DNA of 38,946 bases, taken from positions 1-38,946 of the forward strand of contig CACYMP010000022.1 in assembly GCA_902775565.1 (NCBI GenBank), given 5' to 3'. The position numbers and the translations under genes were made by a program. This DNA is from Oscillospiraceae bacterium. GTDB taxonomy: Bacteria; Bacillota; Clostridia; Saccharofermentanales; Saccharofermentanaceae. The notes below the pieces were generated by a model that saw only the letters and a list, made by a program, of their open reading frames with translations, made no database searches and was not told the origin of the DNA. Position 1 is the stretch's first letter; every line of letters begins with the position of its first letter. Below, piece by piece: positions 24,551 to 31,809 of the stretch.

Positions 24551-26098
24551 TTATCTGTATACAATACTCGACTGATAATGTGTCTTTCCGGATTTTTTGT
24601 TGTAATTGACATGCATTATTCCGTTCTTATAAGTGAGTTTTGCACCGCCCGAAAGCTTGATCGTCGTCGGGAGCTTCTTGATCCCCGCGAATTGGAATCT
24701 CGAGATGTGAACTTCCATCTTAACGTCAGCCTTGCTGGCAGGACAGTTCAGTATCCTTGCCCATGAAGCAACTCCCGTGACATTAAATGTTCCGTTGGCA
24801 TTTACGCTGTACTTCATCGAAACAACCTGATTCGTGGCAAGTGATGTGAATGAATATCCTCTTATTTGGGTGCTGGTCCTCTTCTCAACATGTACCCAGT
24901 TGGTCGAAACCAAGTAGTCGCGGCAGATGGCATCTATTCTGTACCAGTTGGTGATAAAAGTCTTTCTTGCCTGGATGTTAAAGCCTGATACAGATGCCTT
25001 CTTGGAGACTCCTTTGTATGCTGACATCGCAGCGCTGAGTTTATTGGCAGCGATCGCAGATTCACCGATACATACGTTGACGAGATCCTTGGCGTACTTG
25101 TAGCTTCCGCACAGCTCGAAATGCTCTGCCGCATCTTCATACTTGCCGGCCAAAAGCTCGGAGGTTCCGAGGTTATAGTAGCTTGCCTGATAGAGCGTCT
25201 TTGAATCCTTGTAATCGCCCGCAAGCTCAAAGAATTGGCCTGCCGCCGGATAGTTCTTATCGTTGTAACGGTTTTTGCCCGTTATATAGAAAGCTTCCTT
25301 TGCAATGGATGCCGTGTCCTTGTAATCTTTTGAAAGACAGAAGAATGTAGCGGCATTCTCATAGTCTTTTTTGCCGAGAGCATCTTTTCCGAGCGTATAG
25401 TAAATGGATTTAGCCTTGTCGCGGGCATCCTTATATTCCTCTGCATCTACGTAATAAGACGCGGCATTAATGAGATCCTTTTTGTTAAAGGCATCTTCGC
25501 CCATATTGTAATAGCAGATGAAAACCGGTTCTTCAGAACCCTTGTTGTCCGAAGCTTTCTTCGCAAACTCAAGCGCCTGGTCGTAATTGCCGCCCTCTAC
25601 GGCCTTGTCCGCCTTGGCCATATACAGTTCAGCGATCTTGTCCTTGCAGTCTTTGTATCCTGAAGCCTCATACTCCTTTATTGCTCCGTCCTGATCGCCA
25701 GAAGCAGCGAGAGACGCGCCCTTTGCATAGTGAAATGCCCTGTCGGATTCTTCAGCAAGAGCAGCCGCGTTCTCATACTCACCGCACGCAAGGAACTCTT
25801 CCTTAGCCTTCTCATACTCACCGGCGGAGAAAAACGCTTGCGCATTTTTATAGTGCAGCTTGGTCATGGCCTCTGTGCTGCGCTTTTTCGAATCACGGTA
25901 ATCACCGAGCTTTTCGAACTGCTGTGCAGCCGAAGCATAATCGCCTGCGGTATAAGCATTTATGGCCTCGTTATATTTTGCAGTGGGCGAACCCTTCATA
26001 AAGTAGAACGCGCCGCCTGCGCCACCCGCGAGGAGAACTATGCCGACCGCTGCTGCGATCAAAGGGATCTTCATATTCATTCCTGAACCGTAACTCAT
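24551..26098 (-). CDS. Membrane-anchored TPR-repeat protein, paralogue of the upstream gene
   Basis: A 515-residue protein: short N-terminus, one membrane helix (about 10-33, rich in Ala and Gly), then about eight TPR-like repeats of about 36 residues ending in variants of AGDYKDSK. A C-terminal beta-rich domain of about 160 residues starts at VSGFNIQARKTF. The ATG at 26098 is used because AGGAGG precedes it by 9 bases. The repeats and the C-terminal domain match the larger protein at 26173-28419, but the zinc ribbon and Pro/Ala linker are absent. The repeats should lie outside the cell if the N-terminus is cytoplasmic. The function is not known; a scaffold for protein contacts is plausible. 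A hairpin separates the two paralogues. Confidence 0.83.
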   Translation of the reverse strand: MSYGSGMNMKIPLIAAAVGIVLLAGGAGGAFYFMKGSPTAKYNEAINAYTAGDYASAAQQFEKLGDYRDSKKRSTEAMTKLHYKNAQAFFSAGEYEKAKEEFLACGEYENAAALAEESDRAFHYAKGASLAASGDQDGAIKEYEASGYKDCKDKIAELYMAKADKAVEGGNYDQALEFAKKASDNKGSEEPVFICYYNMGEDAFNKKDLINAASYYVDAEEYKDARDKAKSIYYTLGKDALGKKDYENAATFFCLSKDYKDTASIAKEAFYITGKNRYNDKNYPAAGQFFELAGDYKDSKTLYQASYYNLGTSELLAGKYEDAAEHFELCGSYKYAKDLVNVCIGESAIAANKLSAAMSAYKGVSKKASVSGFNIQARKTFITNWYRIDAICRDYLVSTNWVHVEKRTSTQIRGYSFTSLATNQVVSMKYSVNANGTFNVTGVASWARILNCPASKADVKMEVHISRFQFAGIKKLPTTIKLSGGAKLTYKNGIMHVNYNKKSGKTHYQSSIVYR

Positions 26099-26120
26099 CT
26101 TGCTCACCCTCCTGTTTATC

Positions 26121-26147
26121 AAAAGGGCCGTATTACGCGGCCCTTTT
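26121..26147 (-). terminator. Hairpin between the two TPR paralogues
   Basis: AAAAGGGCCG (26121-26130) pairs with CGGCCCTTTT (26138-26147) around a 7-base loop, giving a short T-run on both strands. It lies between the stop of the zinc-ribbon TPR gene and the start of the smaller one. It probably acts as a terminator or attenuator, in either direction. Confidence 0.65.
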
Positions 26148-26172
26148 GAATTGATTGCTTAACTGCTGTTCC

Positions 26173-28419
26173 TTAAACCTTCTTGTAAACGATCGTCGAT
26201 CTGTACTGGTTTGTAACTCTTCCTGACTTCGTGTTCTTGGCGTATGTCAGTGTGTACTTACCGTTTTTGTAAACGAGCTTTGCGCCGCTGCTGAACTTGA
26301 TGGTCGAAGGGAACGATTTGACGTTCGTAAGATCCTTAGTCTCCGTGAAGTAGTCAGCGCCGACGATCGAAGGAGACTTGAAGCGGATGTAATTTACCGT
26401 AACAGTCATGTTGAATGTGCCGTCACCGTTCTCACTGTAAACAACAGAGACGTCCTGACCGCCCTGCAGTCTCTTGAGATAGTACTTTCTTGTGTATTTG
26501 CCGAAGCTGTACTTGGTGATGTTCTTAACATAAACGTTGTTGGAAGCTGCCTCCCAGTTGCCGCTAACTCTGGAAAGAAGGACCTTTGTGGAGCAGTATG
26601 TCTTTCTGCCCTGGATGTCAAATCCTGAGACTTTAGCCTTCTTGCCTACCTTGCTGTAGAAAGACCATGCTTCCTCAAGCTTGCCGGAAGCGAGCTGCTC
26701 TTCGCCGTTGCATGCGTTGATGAGGTCAGCTGCAAACTTGTACTTGCCGCAAGCCTGGAAGAATGTCTTTGCCGTAGCGTAAGAGCCCTTTGCGAGAGCA
26801 TCGATGCCCTGGCTGTAAGCTGTCTCTGTAAGGAGCGTCTTGGCGTTCTTGTAGTTGCCTGCGAGCTTCAAGTACTCTGTAGCGCCTGCATAATCCTTGT
26901 CGTTAAGGAGTGCAAGACCCTTGTTGTAGTAAGCTTCCTGGCCCTTTGTAGCCGCATCCTTGTAGTTGCCTGCGAGCTTTAAGTATTCTGCAGCCTTGTC
27001 ATAGTTCTTGTCGCCCAGTGCCGCAATACCAAGTGTGTAGTAAGCAGCCTTTACCTTATCAGGTGCATCCTTGTAGTTGCCTGCCTGCTTGAAAAGATCT
27101 GCCGCCTTCTCTGTATTGCCTGCAGCGAGCTCGTTCTCGCCGCGCTTGTAGTAAAGCTCCTGAACCTTTGCTTGTGCGTTGTTGTAGTTGCCTGCAGCGA
27201 GGAAATAGTCCGTAGCCTTATCAAGATCATTGGAAGCAGCTGCGGCTTCACCCATCTGGTAGTAGCACTTCTGGATCTGCTCAGCGGAATCCTTGTAGCT
27301 GCCTGCAGCAGTGAAGTACTCGATAGCCTTGTCATAGTTCTTGTCGTTTGCAGCCTTGAGACCCTGCTCATAGATAACGTTGGTGATCTTGTCGCCTACG
27401 TCCTTATACTCGCCGGCCTTCTTGTAGTAATCTGCTGCCTTGTCGAACTGATTATCGTTCAGAGCCTTGTCGCCCTGTGCTACATAGAGATTGAAAAGCT
27501 TCTCTTTTGCATCTTTGTAATCGCCTGCGAGCTTGTATTCCTCGATAGCCTGATCAGGATCGGAAGAAGCGGCGGACTCTGCCTTTGCATAGTGGACTGC
27601 GAGCTCGGATTCTGCTGCGCGCTCAGCGGCATCCTTGTAGCTGCCGCATGCCTCGAACTCTTCTTTAGCCTTTGCGTAATCGCCGGCACTGAAAGCATCC
27701 TTACCGTTTGTATAGTGAAGCATCGTGGTAGCTTCCTCGGCACGCTCCTTGGCGTCCTGGAAATTGCCTGCTGCCTCGAACTGTGCTGCTGCATTTGCAT
27801 AATCGCCCGCATCGTAAGCCTTAACGCCTGCCTTGTACTTTCTGGAAGGTGTTGTAGCGATGAAGAAGATAGCAACACCGGCTGCGACCATAAGTGCTAC
27901 GCCGCCGATGATGACCGGAACGATCGGGAACTTCTTCTTTGCGGGAGCTGCCACAGGAGCAGCTGCAGGTGCTGCTGCAGGAGCCGGAGCTGCCTGAACG
28001 GGAGCTGCGGGAGCAACAGGTGCAGCGGGTGCAGCGGGAACTGCAGGAGCCTGGGCTGCCTGCAGGTCAATAGGAGGCATTGCCTCAGTTGCGGGAATAG
28101 CAGCAGGTGCTGTCTCTGCAACGGGCGCGATCTCTGCTGCGGGAGCAGGAGCGGCTTCTGCGACAGGCGCAGGTGCTGCCGGAACTTCGGGTGCAGGTGC
28201 AGCAGGAGCTGCCTCTGTAACCGGAATAGCCTGTGACGCAGGCTCGGCAGCCTGGTCAGGTGCCGTATAGTATTTTCTTCCGCATCCGGAGCAGAATAAC
28301 GAACCGGGTACACGGCTCTTTCCGCACTCAGGGCAGAACTGGATGTCCTTGAAACCGCAGTTTGCGCAGAACTGGGCTTCGTCAGCGAACTGTGCTCCGC
28401 ACTTAAGACATGTCTTCAT
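26173..28419 (-). CDS. Zinc-ribbon, transmembrane, TPR-repeat protein
   Basis: A 748-residue protein built in five parts. Two zinc ribbons come first (Cys4, 7, 18, 21 and Cys29, 32, 43, 46). A Pro/Ala-rich linker of about 110 residues follows, then one membrane helix (about 168-190). About ten TPR-like repeats of about 36 residues follow, ending AGNYKDA or similar. The C-terminal domain of about 160 residues begins VSGFDIQGRKTY. The layout suggests zinc ribbons in the cytoplasm and repeats outside. I recognise zinc-ribbon-TM-repeat proteins from Clostridia but no assigned function. AGGAGG lies 6 bases before the ATG. It follows the AI-2E-family gene by 27 bp and precedes its paralogue. Confidence 0.85.
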   Translation of the reverse strand: MKTCLKCGAQFADEAQFCANCGFKDIQFCPECGKSRVPGSLFCSGCGRKYYTAPDQAAEPASQAIPVTEAAPAAPAPEVPAAPAPVAEAAPAPAAEIAPVAETAPAAIPATEAMPPIDLQAAQAPAVPAAPAAPVAPAAPVQAAPAPAAAPAAAPVAAPAKKKFPIVPVIIGGVALMVAAGVAIFFIATTPSRKYKAGVKAYDAGDYANAAAQFEAAGNFQDAKERAEEATTMLHYTNGKDAFSAGDYAKAKEEFEACGSYKDAAERAAESELAVHYAKAESAASSDPDQAIEEYKLAGDYKDAKEKLFNLYVAQGDKALNDNQFDKAADYYKKAGEYKDVGDKITNVIYEQGLKAANDKNYDKAIEYFTAAGSYKDSAEQIQKCYYQMGEAAAASNDLDKATDYFLAAGNYNNAQAKVQELYYKRGENELAAGNTEKAADLFKQAGNYKDAPDKVKAAYYTLGIAALGDKNYDKAAEYLKLAGNYKDAATKGQEAYYNKGLALLNDKDYAGATEYLKLAGNYKNAKTLLTETAYSQGIDALAKGSYATAKTFFQACGKYKFAADLINACNGEEQLASGKLEEAWSFYSKVGKKAKVSGFDIQGRKTYCSTKVLLSRVSGNWEAASNNVYVKNITKYSFGKYTRKYYLKRLQGGQDVSVVYSENGDGTFNMTVTVNYIRFKSPSIVGADYFTETKDLTNVKSFPSTIKFSSGAKLVYKNGKYTLTYAKNTKSGRVTNQYRSTIVYKKV

Positions 28420-28446
28420 TTTGTCCTCCTTTACATAGAACCCTTT

Positions 28447-29715
28447 TTAATTTGTTTCCTGTTCAGTAACCGTGACGGCCGCTTTGCCGTCTTTCTTTCC
28501 CCCGCCGGAGTCTGCCTTTCCGCCGTCTTTGGGTGCAAAGAACCTTTCAAAGACGCCTGACAGGTATTCACCGACCTTCTTATCTATCTCGAAAACCTTG
28601 ATAGTCTGGATAATGATGATTGCGAAAGCGGGTCCCAACAAGAATCCGATCGCACCCCAAAGATACACGCCCGCAGCCATTGCCACAAGGGTAATGAGCG
28701 GGTGAAGATGCATTGATTTTCCAAGGATCGGCGGCTCGATGAAACGGCGTACTACGGTCATTATAGCCATACCGATGACAATAATGACAGCATTAATTAT
28801 CTTTCCGTTCAAAACGAGCCATATGATGCACGGGATCATGGTCGCGCTGATGCCGAGGACCGGCATGAAATCGATGAGCGCGGTGATGAGAGCCAGGATA
28901 AGAGCGTAGTTATAAACTCCTGCAGCCATAAAGACGAAATACGCTTCCAGAGCGGTAATGACGAACAGTGCCATGTAGCCGCCCAGAACGCGGAAGACCG
29001 TCATGGAAAGGTCATTGATGAGCCCGAAAACACGGTTGCGGAACTTGCGGTTGGGAGTGTTTTTCGCGAAGAACTTAAGAACCGCAGGGCCGTCATTGAT
29101 GAAATAGAATCCGCTCAGCATGATGCTGATGACGAAGAAGATGGCGTAAGGAAGGTTGCCGATGAGCTTCCAGATGGCCGAAAGCGACGATCTGATGAAC
29201 GTGGGGATAGCCGCTACGATGTTCTGGCCCACACCCTCGATATTCTGTGCGATGGTCTCGATCAGTTCGTCTGTCAGGAATCCGCCGTTTGCGACGGAAA
29301 ATCTGTAAAGGATGGCCCTGTCAAAGGACGAACCCGGATTGAAGCTCATCGAGGCCTTGGTAAGCCTGTTGAGGACGGTATTTGCCTGCCACAGGAGCCC
29401 CACGAACAGGAATATGATGAAGATGACCAGGACTACGTTGAGGATGACATAGCATACGAGCGCGGTCTTGGTCCTCGTGGACTTCTTCCTTCCCGGCTTG
29501 ATATTCTGCGGGGTCTTATCGAAAAGCTTGGAGACGGGCGCGGCGATCAGGTTCGCGGTCTTTGCGAGCATGAAGCCTATGAGGAACGGGACGAGAATTA
29601 CAACGACTATCCTTGCAAAGTAGCCGATACAGACCGTAATACCGACGATCAGGATGAATTTGATCATCGACATGACCGATGCACGGTCCCGGTTGTATCT
29701 TTCTACATCGTTCAT
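28447..29715 (-). CDS. AI-2E family transporter
   Basis: A 422-residue membrane protein of the AI-2E (PerM/TqsA/YtvI) family. It has two N-terminal hydrophobic segments (about 15-60), a segment at about 75-105, a middle soluble region, and a cluster of helices toward the C-terminus. The family features appear as LPYAIFFVISIMLSGFYFINDG and, near the end, EPPILGKSMHLHPLITLVAMAAGVYLWGAIGFLLGP. Members export varied small molecules or ions; the family name does not prove autoinducer transport. The Lys/Asp/Gly-rich tail is cytoplasmic. The ATG overlaps the stop of the preceding gene (ATGA, 29712-29715), so the gene is part of the operon that begins with the prepilin peptidase. Confidence 0.88.
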   Translation of the reverse strand: MNDVERYNRDRASVMSMIKFILIVGITVCIGYFARIVVVILVPFLIGFMLAKTANLIAAPVSKLFDKTPQNIKPGRKKSTRTKTALVCYVILNVVLVIFIIFLFVGLLWQANTVLNRLTKASMSFNPGSSFDRAILYRFSVANGGFLTDELIETIAQNIEGVGQNIVAAIPTFIRSSLSAIWKLIGNLPYAIFFVISIMLSGFYFINDGPAVLKFFAKNTPNRKFRNRVFGLINDLSMTVFRVLGGYMALFVITALEAYFVFMAAGVYNYALILALITALIDFMPVLGISATMIPCIIWLVLNGKIINAVIIVIGMAIMTVVRRFIEPPILGKSMHLHPLITLVAMAAGVYLWGAIGFLLGPAFAIIIIQTIKVFEIDKKVGEYLSGVFERFFAPKDGGKADSGGGKKDGKAAVTVTEQETN

Positions 29716-30731
29716 AATCTGATTCCCTTAAACATAAATATCCAAAAAGTAATAAATATTATAACACCTAAAAAAAGCGCTGTGTTAAATCCGCTCCGGA
29801 ATCTGTTAACTTTATGGGTATCGTCTTCCAGCCCGTATTTGCTGCCGGTCTCGCCGTATATGTCGCTGTAGTACGTGTTATGGAATTCGTTTAAGACCTT
29901 GCGGAAGAACGCGAAAAGTATTCCCGATACGACCAGGGCCGGCAAAGACGAGAAAAAGAACGTCGTCGGCATGTCACTGTATGTCCTTAAGGTCGTAAGA
30001 TCGACCTCGTCTATTATCCCGTTCATGATAAGGCTGAAGACCCGGCTTCCCGCAAGACAGAGGAACGGCCCCCATATGTTATCGGAGTCCTTTCTTACCC
30101 TGCAGAGCCAGACACCCGTGACCAGAAGTCCCGGAAGGTCCGGGAAATTAAGGGAATAAAGGCAGAACAGGAACGGTATGACGAAGTAGGACAGGTCCTT
30201 GTCGTCATTCCTGATGCCGGACCAGATAAGCCCGTAGAAGAATACGGAGATCCCGAGTGCGGGAACGAGCGTATCCGTAAGGATCTGAAGTGCCAGAGAC
30301 GCCCTGGAAGTATCAGATGTATATGAGAACAGCGCCGGGAATACAACGGTATTTCCGAGGCGCAGCCAAAGATACGTGAAGATATTGCGGAAAGATGCCC
30401 TGATAAGGAATACCGGAGCGCCCGAAAGGAACGACATTACCAGTGTTCCTACACCTGTATAGCGTCCCGTGATGTTCAGACCCGTTTTCTCCGGGATGAA
30501 GACAGAAGGCAGCATCAGTGCCAGCGTCGTCACCAGAGCCGTGATAAGGCCGCATCCGACGACTGAAGTCGTTGAGAAAGAAAGACAGCCGCTGTCAAAA
30601 AGGAACTTTGACAGGATCATTGCCAGAGCCGAGCCGACAGCTGCGAAAAGGAAAGAATATCCCCAGTTGAAAGGGCGCGGAATTGCAAAGGGTCTGTAAG
30701 TTAACCGGGCTGCCGGTCTGGGATCGCTCAT
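29712..30731 (-). CDS. Uncharacterised polytopic membrane protein
   Basis: A 339-residue protein with roughly eight or nine hydrophobic segments, a proline-rich basic N-terminus (PRPAARLTYRPFAIPRPF) and a polar cytoplasmic stretch (about 285-315) before the last helix. No family was recognised. The ATG shares a base with the prepilin peptidase stop (TGATG), and its own stop overlaps the AI-2E-family start, so the three genes are tightly coupled. The setting would fit a membrane partner of the peptidase or the transporter, but no motif supports a specific role. Confidence 0.75.
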   Translation of the reverse strand: MSDPRPAARLTYRPFAIPRPFNWGYSFLFAAVGSALAMILSKFLFDSGCLSFSTTSVVGCGLITALVTTLALMLPSVFIPEKTGLNITGRYTGVGTLVMSFLSGAPVFLIRASFRNIFTYLWLRLGNTVVFPALFSYTSDTSRASLALQILTDTLVPALGISVFFYGLIWSGIRNDDKDLSYFVIPFLFCLYSLNFPDLPGLLVTGVWLCRVRKDSDNIWGPFLCLAGSRVFSLIMNGIIDEVDLTTLRTYSDMPTTFFFSSLPALVVSGILFAFFRKVLNEFHNTYYSDIYGETGSKYGLEDDTHKVNRFRSGFNTALFLGVIIFITFWIFMFKGIRL

Positions 30732-31636
30732 CAGAAATGGACTCCGAGCACCGTGATGGTGCCGATCATTCTCTCATAGAAGAAAGGCTCCATGATGCAG
30801 AAGACGCCGCATCCGAGTGCCAGAAACGGTCCGAATGCCATATAATCGGGGTCTTCGGCGAAATGGATCTTCGCCTTCTCCCTCTGGAGCTTAAGACGCG
30901 CCTTGCGCGGGTCATCGGAAGCCTTGATCATGGCCTCTTCAGCCCTGATCCTCTTTCTCTTGCGGACGAGGAGCGGGATAGCCCAGATGAGAGCCGTAAA
31001 GATAGCGACATATATAAGAACGATTATTCCGTAGCATCCGGTTATCAGTCCGGTCGCGAAAAGAAGCCTCATGTCGCCCATTCCGATGCTCTCCTTGCCG
31101 AAGAACGTGATGGAGACGACTCCTATGAGCCAGACAACGCCGCCGCCCACGACGGAAGCGATTATCTTGTTGAGCAGCGGCATATACCACTTGGCATCAG
31201 CAGAGAACCATATGGAACCCTCCGTAAGGTCTGATATTGTTGAGACAACGCCGACCAAAGCGATATATACCGAGAACTGGTCGGGGATTATGCGGTTAAG
31301 CTTATCGGACATCATGACGAGCACAAGCGCGGGGATCAGGAGCACGATAACGAGCAGATGAAGGGGCTTAAAGGTCGTGATGTAGGAATTGCCGCAGAAA
31401 AAGACCGCCACAATGTAGCAGACGGCGCAGATAACGCAGGCGATGACTCCCTCAGGCACCCATCTCATCCTCTTGGAGACGCGGTAATCGGGGTCTGTCT
31501 CCTTAACGCCGTAGTCCTGGAGCCAACTCTCCGGGAATTTTCCGAAAAGCCAGGTAATAAGCAGGCCGAAACCCGCTCCGAGAACGATCGCTCCTGCTAT
31601 GCAGAGCACTAAAGTCATAGGATTTAATAAAATCAT
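30731..31636 (-). CDS. Type IV prepilin peptidase-like aspartic protease (A24)
   Basis: Intramembrane aspartic protease family that trims leader peptides of type IV pilins and related secretion pseudopilins. It has 301 residues and about eight membrane spans. The two catalytic aspartates are Asp111 in SDKLNRIIPD and Asp188 in the hallmark GMGD. The N-terminal CxxC methylase domain is missing, as in TadV/archaeal-type short members. An insert of charged residues at about 225-270 (RKRKRIRAEEAMIK onward) is unusual. The ATG at 31636 has no ribosome binding site and almost coincides with the predicted transcription start. The alternative ATG 31618 lacks one too. No pilin genes are in the window. 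Confidence 0.82.
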   Translation of the reverse strand: MILLNPMTLVLCIAGAIVLGAGFGLLITWLFGKFPESWLQDYGVKETDPDYRVSKRMRWVPEGVIACVICAVCYIVAVFFCGNSYITTFKPLHLLVIVLLIPALVLVMMSDKLNRIIPDQFSVYIALVGVVSTISDLTEGSIWFSADAKWYMPLLNKIIASVVGGGVVWLIGVVSITFFGKESIGMGDMRLLFATGLITGCYGIIVLIYVAIFTALIWAIPLLVRKRKRIRAEEAMIKASDDPRKARLKLQREKAKIHFAEDPDYMAFGPFLALGCGVFCIMEPFFYERMIGTITVLGVHF

Positions 31637-31643
31637 AGAACTG

Positions 31644-31672
31644 ATTTTAATATTCAGACGTCAAAACTGCAA
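31644..31672 (-). promoter_or_regulatory. Promoter of the prepilin peptidase operon
   Basis: On the minus strand TTGCAG (31667-31672) and TAAAAT (31644-31649) are separated by exactly 17 bp. The predicted start of transcription at about 31637 falls on the start codon at 31636, which would make the mRNA leaderless. Confidence 0.6.
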
Positions 31673-31720
31673 ACTTATTATTAAATTCCGTTCAATTTTT
31701 ATGAATATTTTACCTCAAAA

Positions 31721-31749
31721 TTGTCATTACCCCTCAACACTGATAAAAT
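31721..31749 (+). promoter_or_regulatory. Promoter of the glycogen phosphorylase gene
   Basis: TTGTCA (31721-31726), 17 bp, TAAAAT (31744-31749). It is divergent from the peptidase promoter. The transcript would begin near 31757 with a leader of about 53 nt. Confidence 0.75.
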
Positions 31750-31809
31750 GACATTTAATTTCAAAAGGAGAGGCAGTAAGCGATTCTAAACCGCTGAAGA
31801 AACACAAAA

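Noticed and set aside
27172..28236. Cysteine-rich 354-codon frame on the plus strand
   Set aside because: It is the reverse complement of the repetitive, Ala-rich TPR gene. The Cys/Ser/Arg bias follows from that composition, and no ribosome binding site or promoter is present.
28447..29715. Quorum-sensing AI-2 exporter
   Set aside because: The family name covers many substrates and no luxS or lsr genes are nearby, so only the family is called.
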